Shown here: positions 31,259-40,208 of the stretch, piece after piece
How the letters are laid out: every line of letters begins with the position of its first letter
How positions within the stretch are numbered: position 1 is the stretch's first letter
NCBI GenBank assembly: GCA_001013295.1
Contig: LAZY01000053.1
Span: 1-64,000 of the forward strand
Reading direction: 5' to 3'
Length of the DNA: 64,000 nt
From: Chryseobacterium indologenes
GTDB taxonomy: Bacteria > Bacteroidota > Bacteroidia > Flavobacteriales > Weeksellaceae
The notes under the pieces: model-generated
Database searches by the model: none
Told to the model about the DNA's origin: nothing
Seen by the model: the letters and a program-made list of their open reading frames with translations, nothing else
Translations under genes and position numbers: made by a program

Positions 31259-32662
31259 TCACTCCTCCTTCGATTTCATATTCTTCCCATCCGAAATATG
31301 AAGTCTTCTGAATACCAAACCTGATAAAATGGTCAGTATTCCTACAGTAAGGAATGTATAACGGAATGCGTTGTGAATTTCTCCCTGAATAAGATCCGTA
31401 TTTTCAAACAATTTTAAAACGATCAGCCCGAAAGCAATTCCAAAGCCGATGGCAAGCTGTTGGTTGACGGATATGAGAGAGTTTCCGCTACTGGTCTGGA
31501 AATTCCGGAGATCAGCAATAGAAATAGTATTCATGGAGGTAAACTGAATAGAGTTGAAGAACCCTAATATGGCAATGATAGGGATAAACCAATATAAAGA
31601 AGTATGAATATTGGGAATGGCAAGCAGACAGATCAGCGTTCCGATGATAAATGTGTTGACCATTAAAGTCTGACGGTAGCCGTATTTATCTAAAATTTTT
31701 ATTACGGAAGATTTCCCAAAGATGGCGGTAAGAGCCATGGGGGCAATGATCCATCCTGAAGTAACAGCAGATTGTTTATAAGCAATCTGAATCATCAGGG
31801 GAAGAAGCAATGGAACAGAGCTGATCCCTAATCTCGTAGCCAGATTTCCTACAATTCCTACCCGGAATGTTCTTACCTGGAAAAGGTTTAATGGGAAAAT
31901 AGGATTTCCACCTCGTTTGGCATGTTTATAATAGTAATAGAGGAAAAGAAAGCCCAAGATGAATACAAGCAGGACTGGAGTGATATTCTGCATATCTCCA
32001 AAAAGTTCCAGTGAGATGGAAAGCAGGAGGGAAGCGGCGGCAAAAATTAAAAAACCTTTTAAATCGAAATCTACATCATCCGATTTATAATTGGGCATAT
32101 ATTTTAATCCTAAAACAATTCCCAGAAAGCCGATCGGGATATTGATCAGAAAGATCCAGTGCCATGAAAGGTAGTCTACCATATAACCTCCTACCAATGG
32201 CCCAAGTACCGGCCCGATAAGTGCTGGGATAATAGCAAAGTTCATCGCTTTGAGCAATTCGCTTTTATCAAAAGTTTTGATCAGAGCAAGTTTTCCGACA
32301 GGAGTCATCAGACTTCCACCTACCCCCTGAACGACTCTTGAGATAACAAGATGGGTAAGATTCTGAGACATGGAGCAGAATAGCGATCCCAGACTGAATA
32401 AGATCAATGAAAAAATAAACACTTTTTTCGTTCCGAACCGATCAGCCAGAAATCCGCTGGCAGGCATGAAGACCGCAAGGGTAAGAACATAGCTGATAAT
32501 GGCATTCTGCATATTCAGCGGAGATTCGTGAAGGTCTTTGGCAATGGAAGGTAAAGAAGTATTCAGAATAGTAGAATCCAGCATCTGCATAAAAATAGCA
32601 GTGGCCAGGATCAAGGGAAGAATTCTCTTTATGGACGTCTGTTGAGGGCTTGTTTCTGTCAT
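31259..32662 (-). CDS. MFS multidrug exporter, DHA2-like
   Basis: The 467-residue protein of the major facilitator superfamily resembles the DHA2/MdtD-type drug:H+ antiporters. The first helix carries M-L-D-S-T-I-L-N-T-S-L-P-S-I-A (motif D1), and L-A-D-R-F-G-T-K-K near 72-80 is motif A. R-V-V-Q-G-V-G-G-S near 108-116 is motif B and G-P-V-L-G-P-L-V-G-G near 150-159 is motif C. Substrates are unknown. It is a single-gene unit with no regulator next to it. Confidence 0.88.
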   Translation of the reverse strand: MTETSPQQTSIKRILPLILATAIFMQMLDSTILNTSLPSIAKDLHESPLNMQNAIISYVLTLAVFMPASGFLADRFGTKKVFIFSLILFSLGSLFCSMSQNLTHLVISRVVQGVGGSLMTPVGKLALIKTFDKSELLKAMNFAIIPALIGPVLGPLVGGYMVDYLSWHWIFLINIPIGFLGIVLGLKYMPNYKSDDVDFDLKGFLIFAAASLLLSISLELFGDMQNITPVLLVFILGFLFLYYYYKHAKRGGNPIFPLNLFQVRTFRVGIVGNLATRLGISSVPLLLPLMIQIAYKQSAVTSGWIIAPMALTAIFGKSSVIKILDKYGYRQTLMVNTFIIGTLICLLAIPNIHTSLYWFIPIIAILGFFNSIQFTSMNTISIADLRNFQTSSGNSLISVNQQLAIGFGIAFGLIVLKLFENTDLIQGEIHNAFRYTFLTVGILTILSGLVFRRLHISDGKNMKSKEE

Positions 32663-32768
32663 TTTTTATAGGCTGGAATATCCGGAATTTCCAGGCTTAT
32701 TTTTATTTTGAAGAAAGTGCTTGCTTTAAGCGGTTTGATCTTTAGATCAGGAAATCCATATAAAATTA

Positions 32769-32800
32769 AAAAAGTCCTGTGAATTTTCACAGGACTTTTT
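32769..32800 (-). terminator. Terminator after the 32804-33616 gene
   Basis: A perfect 15-bp stem (AAAAAGTCCTGTGAA) around a TT loop lies immediately beyond the stop of the secreted-protein gene. Confidence 0.85.
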
Positions 32801-32803
32801 GAT

Positions 32804-33616
32804 TTATTTTCTAGGTTTCTCTACTCCTTTCCATTCGTCGCCGGCTTTTCTGTACTGGCTCAAAGTGAATTTTTTGAAATCCTTGGTTTTGTATTCAATA
32901 TTGTCGGTATTCTGCTCAAACGGCATGATGTAGTAATACTCTATATCGGTTTTATCAGATTTGTTTCCTTTTTTTACCGAAGGAACATATTTGGAGAACT
33001 TATAGCTTGGAAGATATTGCTTCAGCCTAACGTAGAAATCTTTGTCATCTTTCTCACTCGGAATAATATCTACAATGTTCAGATCATCTTTTTTCTTATC
33101 TATCCAAAGGTAATACGTTTTCTCTTCACCCATATTTCTGTTGAAAGAGTTGAAGGCAAAAAGTTCTTTCGGTACCAGTTCTTTGATCTTTTCAGGATCT
33201 ACCTTTGTATAATATTGTCCTTTGGAAGGATCTACATAAGTTTCCAGGTTATACATCAGAACAGAATTGTTTTCGAAATTTTTATTTTTAAAATATTGAT
33301 TTAAAGATAATTCTGCCGTTGCTCTCAGTTCCTTACCTCTGGCATCAAGCTTTTTTGTTGGGTTCTGAGGGTTTACATATTTTACAAACTCATATAATAC
33401 TACAGGTTTAATGTCTTTAAGGTGAGGATACGTTTTCAGTTGCTCTGCCTTTACAAGCCAGTAGTATTGTTGATAATAGTCATCTTTATCTGCATCTTTC
33501 ACACTCTTATAAGCCAAAGCAAGCTTTTTTGAATTCAGATATTTGCCATATTTTCCTTGTCCAAAAGCAAAACTGATGAATAATAAGGCAAATAAAACAG
33601 TAAGGTTTCTTCTCAT
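32804..33616 (-). CDS. Secreted hypothetical protein
   Basis: ATG 33616 gives a signal peptide (M-R-R-N-L-T-V-L-F, cleaved near F-G-Q); an upstream in-frame ATG would add ten polar residues. The 270-residue protein has a helical N-domain with K-Y-L-N-S-K-K-L-A-L-A-Y-K, and a mixed C-terminal part with D-I-E-Y-Y-Y-I-M-P-F. It has no recognisable family. A TATATTTG box lies 28 nt upstream. Its role is unknown. Confidence 0.6.
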   Translation of the reverse strand: MRRNLTVLFALLFISFAFGQGKYGKYLNSKKLALAYKSVKDADKDDYYQQYYWLVKAEQLKTYPHLKDIKPVVLYEFVKYVNPQNPTKKLDARGKELRATAELSLNQYFKNKNFENNSVLMYNLETYVDPSKGQYYTKVDPEKIKELVPKELFAFNSFNRNMGEEKTYYLWIDKKKDDLNIVDIIPSEKDDKDFYVRLKQYLPSYKFSKYVPSVKKGNKSDKTDIEYYYIMPFEQNTDNIEYKTKDFKKFTLSQYRKAGDEWKGVEKPRK

Positions 33617-33643
33617 TTTTTTATAATTGATATTTTCGTTTTC

Positions 33644-33651
33644 CAAATATA
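33644..33651 (-). promoter_or_regulatory. Putative -7 box for the 32804-33616 gene
   Basis: Minus-strand TATATTTG lies 27 nt before the ATG at 33616. It supports the shorter start, since it would sit inside or at the edge of a longer frame. No -33 element is clear. Confidence 0.4.
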
Positions 33652-33721
33652 ATTATTTATTAGATATTATTTTGGATTGTCAGTTAAATTATGCTATATT
33701 ATTATCGTTAATTCAAAAAAG

Positions 33722-33743
33722 AATCCTGTATTGCTACAGGATT
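33722..33743 (-). terminator. Terminator after asnB
   Basis: A 9-bp stem (AATCCTGTA/TACAGGATT) with a 4-nt loop is followed on the minus strand by a T-rich tract, about 124 nt beyond the asnB stop. The bases between (33744-33866) are low-complexity, with repeated AACCTT-like words. Confidence 0.65.
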
Positions 33744-33866
33744 GATAAATTATTGAGGTAGAAGCCAGTAATTGGAAACGAAACGATAAACCTGGAGAGA
33801 TAGAAAAATAAACTGAATCTCAAAAGCTTATAACCTTAAACTTTAAACCTTGAACCTCAAACCCAA

Positions 33867-35534
33867 TTAATAAGAAGTCTCATGCACTTTCACCGCTCTT
33901 CCGCTTGGATCATTCATTTTTTTGAAGGCTTCATCCCATTCCAGGGCAATAGGAGTGGAGCATGCTACAGATGGTACTGAAGGAACTGTAGCCGCAGCCG
34001 TTTCACTTGGGAAATGTTCTTCAAAAATAGTTCGGTAACGGTATTCTTCTTTATTTTGAGGTGTGTTCAATGGGAATCTGAATCTTGCATTCGCCATCAT
34101 TTCATCAGTCACTTCTTTTTCAGCCACTTCTTTTAATGTATCGATCCATGAGTAGCCCACACCATCTGAAAACTGTTCTTTCTGTCTCCATACGATAGAT
34201 TCTGGAAGGAGGTCTTCAAATGCTTTTCTCAATACCCATTTCTCGATCTTACCTTCTGCGGTGTGGATCATTTTGTCTTTTGGGTTAAGGGTCATGGCAA
34301 TATCCATAAATTCTTTGTCAAGGAAAGGAACCCTGCCTTCAATTCCCCAGCTCATCAAAGCCTTGTTGGCTCTTAAACAATCGTAAAGATGCAGTTTCCC
34401 GAGCTTTCTTACCGTTTCATCATGGAATTCCTGTGCGTTCGGAGCTTTGTGGAAATATAAATATCCACCGAATAATTCATCCGAGCCTTCGCCAGAAAGA
34501 ACCATTTTGATTCCCATTGATTTGATTACTCTGGCAAGAAGATACATGGGAGTGGAGGCTCTGATCGTTGTTACATCATAGGTTTCAAGATGATAAATGA
34601 CGTCACGTACAGCATCCAGCCCTTCCTGAACAGTAAAGTTGACCTCATGGTGAACCGATCCGATATGTTCGGCTGCTTTTTGTGCTGCTGCCAGATCCGG
34701 AGAGCCTACCAGACCTACCGCAAAACTGTGAAGTCTTGGGTACCATGCTTCCTGGGTATCACCGCTTTCAATTCTCTGTCTTGCAAATTTTGCAGTAATT
34801 GCTGAAATGACAGAAGAATCCAGTCCGCCGGAAAGTAAAACCCCGTAAGGAACATCACTCATAAGTTGTCTGTGAACGGCATCTTCAAGACCTTTTCGCA
34901 ATTGGGCAATATCCGTTTCGTTTTCTTTTACGTGATCAAAGCTTTCCCAGTCTCTTTTGTACCATTGCTGAAGTTCTGCACCGTCTTTACTGTATACTAA
35001 ATGTCCAGGTAAAAAAGATTCAATGGTTTTGCATACTCCTTCAAGAGCTTTCAGTTCAGAAGCTACATAATAGTTTCCGTTTTTGTCCCATCCCTGATAA
35101 AGAGGGCAGATTCCCATATGGTCACGAGCGATGAGGTAGACCTCATTTTCAGTGTCGTATAAAGCAAATGCAAAGATTCCGTTTAGTTTTTCAACGAAAT
35201 CCTTTCCGTATTTTCTGTATAATGCCAGGATTACCTCACAATCAGACTGGGTCTGAAATTCATAATCCGGAAATTCTTCTTTTAATTCTCTATGGTTATA
35301 GATTTCACCATTTACGGCTAATACTACTTTTCCGTCTTTTGTAAATAAAGGCTGTTTTCCTGATGTAGGATCAACAATAGCCAGCCTTTCGTGGGAGAAT
35401 ACTACTTTTTCATCCTGAAAAACCCCACTCCAATCCGGTCCTCTGTGACGGATTTTTTTTGACATTTCCAAAACCTGAGGTCTTAATACTTCGGTTTTCT
35501 GCTTGGCGTCAAATAAACATACAATTCCACACAT
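33867..35534 (-). CDS. asnB: Asparagine synthetase B (glutamine-hydrolysing)
   Basis: This 555-residue enzyme makes asparagine from aspartate, ATP and glutamine. Cys2 (M-C-G-I-V-C) is the N-terminal nucleophile of the glutaminase domain, with R-H-R-G-P-D-W-S near 30-37. The ATP-pyrophosphatase domain has the P-loop S-G-G-L-D-S-S-V near 235-242 and G-E-G-S-D-E-L-F-G-G. It is full length. A good promoter (TTG, 21 nt, TACTTTTG) is 20 nt upstream. The PNGase-like gene is the next gene upstream on the same strand. Confidence 0.95.
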   Translation of the reverse strand: MCGIVCLFDAKQKTEVLRPQVLEMSKKIRHRGPDWSGVFQDEKVVFSHERLAIVDPTSGKQPLFTKDGKVVLAVNGEIYNHRELKEEFPDYEFQTQSDCEVILALYRKYGKDFVEKLNGIFAFALYDTENEVYLIARDHMGICPLYQGWDKNGNYYVASELKALEGVCKTIESFLPGHLVYSKDGAELQQWYKRDWESFDHVKENETDIAQLRKGLEDAVHRQLMSDVPYGVLLSGGLDSSVISAITAKFARQRIESGDTQEAWYPRLHSFAVGLVGSPDLAAAQKAAEHIGSVHHEVNFTVQEGLDAVRDVIYHLETYDVTTIRASTPMYLLARVIKSMGIKMVLSGEGSDELFGGYLYFHKAPNAQEFHDETVRKLGKLHLYDCLRANKALMSWGIEGRVPFLDKEFMDIAMTLNPKDKMIHTAEGKIEKWVLRKAFEDLLPESIVWRQKEQFSDGVGYSWIDTLKEVAEKEVTDEMMANARFRFPLNTPQNKEEYRYRTIFEEHFPSETAAATVPSVPSVACSTPIALEWDEAFKKMNDPSGRAVKVHETSY

Positions 35535-35553
35535 ATTTTTATTATTTATGAAA

Positions 35554-35585
35554 CAAAAGTAGAGGTGATGTTTATAAATAACAAT
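35554..35585 (-). promoter_or_regulatory. asnB promoter
   Basis: On the minus strand a TTG at 35585-35583 is followed after 21 nt by TACTTTTG, matching the Bacteroidota consensus. The box ends 19 nt before the ATG. The rest of the 319-bp gap to 35853 is AT-rich and holds only the hairpin at 35818. Confidence 0.6.
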
Positions 35586-35817
35586 TAAAAATATTTAAAT
35601 ACGAAATTTATTAATCAATTTGTTTTTTAAAGTTAAAAATATTAACTAATTGTAGTGATTAATATGTTTTTGATTGATTTTTTTCGTTGAGGATAAATTT
35701 ATCAGCTCCATATACAAAATAAAAATGACATATTTATTAATATATGGTAATTTATTATATGAATTTTAACCCTTACTTTGTGGCTCGAAATAATTTTTTT
35801 TCATCATTTGTGTTTTT

Positions 35818-35846
35818 ACCTTCTTGCAATTCTCATGCAAGAAGGT
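35818..35846 (-). terminator. Terminator after the PNGase-like gene
   Basis: An 11-bp stem (ACCTTCTTGCA/TGCAAGAAGGT) with a 7-nt loop lies 8 nt beyond the stop at 35854. T-runs are stronger on the plus strand, so it may be bidirectional. Confidence 0.65.
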
Positions 35847-35853
35847 TTTGTTT

Positions 35854-37521
35854 TTATTGTACCCCAAGTAATATTCCCGAAACATTCCATGAACTGAAAC
35901 TTGTTCCTTCTGTAGGGCCTTGCGGTATCTTTACCTGAACATTATGTTTCCCTGCTTTCAGATCACCCAGTGAAATGAAGTTGGGGTTGGTTACAGTTCC
36001 AGGGCACCAGTTGGATCTGCTGAGGTCTGATGACGAAAGCCCGTCCTGAAAATTTCCGGAAGCCGGATTGTATAAACGGTAAGAGCCACAGTCGGTTCTC
36101 CAAGGTATAAAAGAAAATACCGGTTTGCCATCGATGAATATAGAATTGGTTTTAGGAACAAACTCGTCTCCGTTTTCCCAACCTCCATGTCCGGTAGTGG
36201 TATATCTCAGCTGAGCGTTCTTTAAATCTTTTGCCAAAGTAAATTCCACAAAAAGACCTTTCTCCTGATTGAACATCGTAGAGTAGTCCTGTCCGGCCAT
36301 TTCCATAATGTTCAACGTATTGAACAAGGGAATTGCTATATTGTTTTTATAGGTATTCTGATCGCTTTTGTGAATCGTAATATCGAGGCTTACTTTATGA
36401 CCTCCTTTATCGTAATTACCAATAAAAGTACCTACCCAAAGCTCTTTTCCTGATAAAGAAGGCTTTAGTTCTGTAATGTCCTGTCGGTATGGGCTGACAG
36501 TCTGCCAATCTTTTCCTTTAAGCTGAATATGATTGAACTTCTGGATTCCGAAAGCGGTAAAGAATCGCATCATTTCCATTGCAGGACTATAATTTTCTGT
36601 AGCAGTGATGCCAAAGTATTGCTTTCCGTTCCCATTCTCAAAAACAGGAAGCGTCTTTGCTCCTTTTTCCAGACCATCAAAGAAAGACTGTTCTTTATCC
36701 TGTGGAATGAAAAATACGGTTCCGGTTCTGTCGTAAGCATCTCCGTTCGACTGTTGTTTCAGCTCTACAAAAATATTTTCACCCTCTGCAATGGCAGGGA
36801 ATTTTACCTTTTTAAGGATGATTGTTCCGTTGGCATATCTTTTTATCTGATCATCAGATTTTGAAGCATCAGAGAAATTGATCGTTTCATTTTCGAAAAC
36901 ATTCAGTGTTGTAAATCTGCTTTTCCACAGAAGATCTTTGTAGCTTAGCTGATCGGTGGACTGAACTGATCTCTTTATGATGTTCTCAATTCCTGTATTT
37001 TTAATTTTTTTGATTGATGTGGCAGTAACCAGAGAATTTTTATTCCTTTCTACTTCCAAAACAAGTCCCAGATTTTGTCCCAATACTGATGGACCTCCCT
37101 GAAGTTTCAGATCATTGGTGTACCAGATCTCAATCGTATTTGAATTGATTTTAGTAACCGCTTTTTTACAGGTGTATCCTAAAATTTTTTTTGTCTCGTT
37201 GGTAAGTTCAAAATTTTGCTTCCCTACAGATTCTTTATCTGAACTAGAGATAACCGATTCCGGTTTTAAAAAGGCATAGGAAACAATTGTATTAGAAGGC
37301 TTTTCTACCTTGGTGATCTCAAAAGGATAGCTGCTTTTTTGTTCTTTAATAATTGTATTGAGGATGAAATTCTCTTTTTCATTGGCCCAAACGATAGTAG
37401 AAGGCTGATCTGTGGATGTTTTTCCGTTATAAGAGCTGGTATACTGAATTTCATAGGTCTGTGCAGAAAACAGACAGTATAGAAAGACAGCCATAAAATT
37501 GAAAACAATTCTTGTATGCAT
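35854..37521 (-). CDS. PNGase F-II-like peptide-N-glycosidase
   Basis: The 555-residue secreted protein has a signal peptide (cut near S-A-Q) and an N-terminal region of about 200 residues resembling a GLPGLI or bowl-like domain. The C-terminal half resembles PNGase F, with L-R-Y-T-T-T-G-H-G-G-W near 437-447, P-W-R-T-D-C-G near 470-476, and S-N-W-C-P-G near 503-508. The size and extra N-terminal domain match PNGase F-II of Elizabethkingia. That enzyme removes N-glycans from glycoproteins by cutting the GlcNAc-Asn bond. A canonical promoter precedes it. Confidence 0.8.
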   Translation of the reverse strand: MHTRIVFNFMAVFLYCLFSAQTYEIQYTSSYNGKTSTDQPSTIVWANEKENFILNTIIKEQKSSYPFEITKVEKPSNTIVSYAFLKPESVISSSDKESVGKQNFELTNETKKILGYTCKKAVTKINSNTIEIWYTNDLKLQGGPSVLGQNLGLVLEVERNKNSLVTATSIKKIKNTGIENIIKRSVQSTDQLSYKDLLWKSRFTTLNVFENETINFSDASKSDDQIKRYANGTIILKKVKFPAIAEGENIFVELKQQSNGDAYDRTGTVFFIPQDKEQSFFDGLEKGAKTLPVFENGNGKQYFGITATENYSPAMEMMRFFTAFGIQKFNHIQLKGKDWQTVSPYRQDITELKPSLSGKELWVGTFIGNYDKGGHKVSLDITIHKSDQNTYKNNIAIPLFNTLNIMEMAGQDYSTMFNQEKGLFVEFTLAKDLKNAQLRYTTTGHGGWENGDEFVPKTNSIFIDGKPVFSFIPWRTDCGSYRLYNPASGNFQDGLSSSDLSRSNWCPGTVTNPNFISLGDLKAGKHNVQVKIPQGPTEGTSFSSWNVSGILLGVQ

Positions 37522-37539
37522 ATATAAATGAGTTTACTG

Positions 37540-37571
37540 CAAAGGTATTCTAAACTTTTTACAGCATCAAA
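37540..37571 (-). promoter_or_regulatory. PNGase-like gene promoter
   Basis: On the minus strand TTTG at 37571-37568 precedes, after 20 nt, TACCTTTG at 37547-37540, 18 nt before the ATG. Both elements fit the Bacteroidota consensus. The rest of the gap to 37863 is AT-rich, with a purine-rich low-complexity patch near 37650-37700. Confidence 0.7.
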
Positions 37572-37863
37572 ACGGGTTAATCTATATAATAAGTAGAGAA
37601 TGTAAGCTAAATGTTACAAAAGATGTTACATTTTTTCAAGTAATGTGAGTTTGGAGGAGTGGAAGTCATGGTTAAAAAGCTGGAAGCAGGAGGCTGGAAG
37701 TTACTTGCAGTTAAAAGTATTACTAGCTATTGTAAAATCAAAGTACTTTAGAAAATCGACATTTATTTTTTCAACTTCTATTATTTCCTTTCTTCCCGCC
37801 CCCTGCTTCAAACACACCTATGTAAACCGGAAATTTCTATCCTGAACTCAGATTAAAATAAAA

Positions 37864-37886
37864 AACTACCCCGAAATGGAGTAGTT
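37864..37886 (-). terminator. Terminator after the RsmB-type gene
   Basis: AACTAC/GTAGTT form a stem, extended inward by CC/GG across a C/A mismatch, 25 nt beyond the stop at 37912. Confidence 0.6.
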
Positions 37887-37911
37887 GATAAGTTTATATT
37901 GTAAAGTCTGA

Positions 37912-39117
37912 TTAAGAAACTCTCTCAATCAAAGCCATATAGAATCCGTCATACCCTTCACTAGGCATTACTTTTTCATCCTTGATCATTTTGAACCCTG
38001 GATTGTTTTTGATAAATTCTTCTACCTGAAGATTATTTTCAGAAGGAAGGATAGAACAGGTAGCATACACCATTTTTCCTCCTTTCTTCAGCATTTTAGA
38101 ATAATCCTGAAGGATCTGCTGCTGTTCTTTTTTAATTCTGTCAATGAAGTCCTGATCAATTTTCCATTTACTGTCCGGGTTTCTTTTTAAAACCCCAAGA
38201 CCTGAACATGGCGCATCAATCAATAATCGGTCAGCCTTTTCATGAAGACGCTTGATTACTTTATTATCAGAAATCATACGCGTTTCAATGTTATGAGCAC
38301 CCGCTCTTTTGGCACGGCGTTTCAGTTCAGCAAGTTTCCACTCAAAGATATCTAATGCGATGATCTGACCTTTATTTTGCATCAATGCAGCCAGGTGAAG
38401 GGTCTTTCCTCCTGCTCCTGCACAAGCGTCTACCACTCTCTGTCCTTCTTTTACATCCAGGAAATATCCGATCTTCTGAGAAGAAGCATCCTGAACTTCA
38501 AATAATCCTTCTTTAAATGCTGTAGTAAGGAAAACATTTTTCTTTTCTTCCAACTGAACGGCATCGGGATAGTTTTTAATAGCAAAAGAAGCTACCCCTT
38601 CGTCTGAAAGGTCGGAAATAAGTTCTTTTGTACTCGTTTTTAAAGAGTTTGTTCTTAAAACAGTAGGAGCCTGCTCGTTTAAAGCAAGCATTTCTCTTTC
38701 CCATTTTGATCCAAGCTCTTTCTCAAGAGTTTCGGCTAACCAATCAGGAATAGAGTATTCTATTGCTTTGGTAGGAACCGTATTCTTTTTAAGTTTGGTC
38801 AGAATATCTGCAATTTTGATTCCGTCAAACTCTTCGAATTTTTTATAATTGGTTTTGCTCCAAAGAAGATAAGCAATAATAAGCTTATAAATATTGTTAG
38901 GCTTTACCCCTTCCCCCATATAATACTCAAGGCGTTTCTTCCAACGGATAATATTGTAGAAAATTTCAGAAACAACAGCTCTGTCCTGGCTTCCCCATTT
39001 TCTATTAGCTTTTAAAAGTCTTTCGATTACTTTATCTGCGTATTTATTTTTCTCGAAAAATGTTTCTTGTAAAGCATCGTGAATTCCGATCGCTAAGTTT
39101 CTGTGAATAAGTTCCAT
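37912..39117 (-). CDS. RsmB/NOP-type RNA (cytosine-5) methyltransferase
   Basis: This 401-residue SAM-dependent enzyme methylates cytosine in RNA, probably rRNA. Motif I is V-V-D-A-C-A-G-A-G-G-K-T near 227-238. Motif IV is I-D-A-P-C-S-G-L-G, carrying the proton-donor or release cysteine, and motif VI is V-Y-A-T-C-S-I-L with the nucleophile cysteine. The N-terminal helical domain is NusB-like. E. coli RsmB is about 429 residues, close to this one. The exact target base cannot be told. Confidence 0.88.
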   Translation of the reverse strand: MELIHRNLAIGIHDALQETFFEKNKYADKVIERLLKANRKWGSQDRAVVSEIFYNIIRWKKRLEYYMGEGVKPNNIYKLIIAYLLWSKTNYKKFEEFDGIKIADILTKLKKNTVPTKAIEYSIPDWLAETLEKELGSKWEREMLALNEQAPTVLRTNSLKTSTKELISDLSDEGVASFAIKNYPDAVQLEEKKNVFLTTAFKEGLFEVQDASSQKIGYFLDVKEGQRVVDACAGAGGKTLHLAALMQNKGQIIALDIFEWKLAELKRRAKRAGAHNIETRMISDNKVIKRLHEKADRLLIDAPCSGLGVLKRNPDSKWKIDQDFIDRIKKEQQQILQDYSKMLKKGGKMVYATCSILPSENNLQVEEFIKNNPGFKMIKDEKVMPSEGYDGFYMALIERVS

Positions 39118-39143
39118 AAATTTGCTTCGCTGTTTTGAATCTG

Positions 39144-39151
39144 CAAAAATA
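39144..39151 (-). promoter_or_regulatory. Putative -7 box for the RsmB-type gene
   Basis: Minus-strand TATTTTTG lies 26 nt before the ATG at 39117. No -33 element is clear. The rest of the 427-bp gap to 39498 contains a G-rich low-complexity stretch near 39170-39240 and is otherwise AT-rich with no ORF. Confidence 0.4.
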
Positions 39152-39498
39152 CGAATTAAAGTTGAGAGTTGGGGATTTGAGTGGTAGAGTTTGAGAAGAG
39201 AGGGTGGGAGAGTTGATGAATAGTAGGAAATAGTGAATGGTCAGTTCATTGGTGGTATATATGTGATAGAAATAAATTTTACTGAATTTTCAAAGATTTT
39301 TTCAGAAAATTTACTTTTTTTATTCGGAGGTGATTGAACTCCTTTTTTTTGCTTAAATGAAAAAAAATGACAAACAAAATATATACGTTTATCAATATAC
39401 GTTATTTTCTTTACATTTACCTTAGTTAATTTGTTTTAATTCATTTGTTGGTGATAATATTAAGGCTGCTTATCGTCTACTATACTGACTTTTACCTC

Positions 39499-39530
39499 TT
39501 GACTTCAACCTTTAAAAAGCGCTACCTTTA
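39499..39530 (+). promoter_or_regulatory. Promoter of yjdM-like gene
   Basis: TTG at 39499-39501, 21 nt spacer, then TACCTTTA (one mismatch to TAnnTTTG), 14 nt before the ATG at 39545. Confidence 0.5.
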
Positions 39531-39544
39531 CAAAAAATTAAAAT

Positions 39545-39889
39545 ATGAGTGATACAGTACTTTGTCCGAAATGCAGCTCTGAGTTTACTTACCCGAGCGA
39601 TAATATGATGGTATGTTCTCAGTGTTTCTATGAGTGGAATCCTGAAGAAGCAGCCTCTGAAGCGGCTAGCGAAGGAAAAATATTCGACTCTAACGGAAAT
39701 GAACTTCTGGATGGAGATTCCGTAGTGGTAGTAAAAGATCTTCCGGTAAAAGGAGCTCCAAAGCCGGTAAAAGCAGGGACTAAAGTGAAAAATATCCGTT
39801 TAAGACCTGGAAGCGATCATAATATTGACTGTAAAATTGACGGTTTCGGAGCGATGGCTTTAAAGTCTGAGTTCGTGAAGAAGGCATAA
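39545..39889 (+). CDS. yjdM: YjdM/PhnA-like zinc-ribbon protein
   Basis: The 114-residue protein has an N-terminal zinc ribbon with C-P-K-C near 7-10 and C-S-Q-C near 24-27. A small all-beta domain follows, with D-S-V-V-V-V-K-D-L-P-V-K-G near 58-70 and K-N-I-R-L-R-P-G-S-D-H-N-I-D-C-K-I-D-G. That is the YjdM/PhnA family; earlier links to phosphonate use are not established. It is monocistronic with its own promoter. No phn genes are near. Confidence 0.88.
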   Translation: MSDTVLCPKCSSEFTYPSDNMMVCSQCFYEWNPEEAASEAASEGKIFDSNGNELLDGDSVVVVKDLPVKGAPKPVKAGTKVKNIRLRPGSDHNIDCKIDGFGAMALKSEFVKKA

Positions 39890-39969
39890 AATACAGTTGG
39901 CTTTAAGCAACTGATTTAACTGTAAATGTCTGCTTAGTTTGCCATAAGCCCATAAAAAAAAAAGGAAAA

Positions 39970-40125
39970 AATTGGACAGTGTAATCTTTCAAAAGACTTA
40001 ATTGCAAGATTGCTAATGTCCGTCTGGAAGGCAGAAAGAGAATTAACCAAAAATTTCCTTATGCTGTAGAAATACAAATGTAAGAAAAAGTTTTATAACA
40101 GACTCTTATATTTGTATTTTTTTTA
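39970..40125 (+). ncRNA. Candidate structured RNA ending at a terminator-like hairpin
   Basis: In the 319-bp gap after yjdM two hairpins occur in order. The first has GGACA and AATCTT arms at 39974-40021 pairing with AAGATT and TGTCC. The second is a 13-bp stem (ATACAAATGTAAG/CTTATATTTGTAT) at 40072-40117 followed by eight T residues, as at a Rho-independent end. No reading frame lies there and the terminator is 180 nt from yjdM, so a small RNA or long 3' UTR is possible. No known RNA family is recognised. Confidence 0.3.
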
Positions 40126-40208
40126 TTGATAAGTGTAAGTAAATGTAGAAGTTATGATGTTTTTGAGGGGGTAAGTCACTTTTGCTTTTATGAATGATTC
40201 AATCTGCC

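Noticed and set aside
33744..33866. Short repeated AACCTT-like words as a possible CRISPR or tandem repeat
   Set aside because: The units are irregular and too short for CRISPR; it is low-complexity sequence.
37645..37845. 66-residue open frame in the PNGase/RsmB gap
   Set aside because: Low-complexity composition with no domain or start signal; it fits decayed intergenic sequence.
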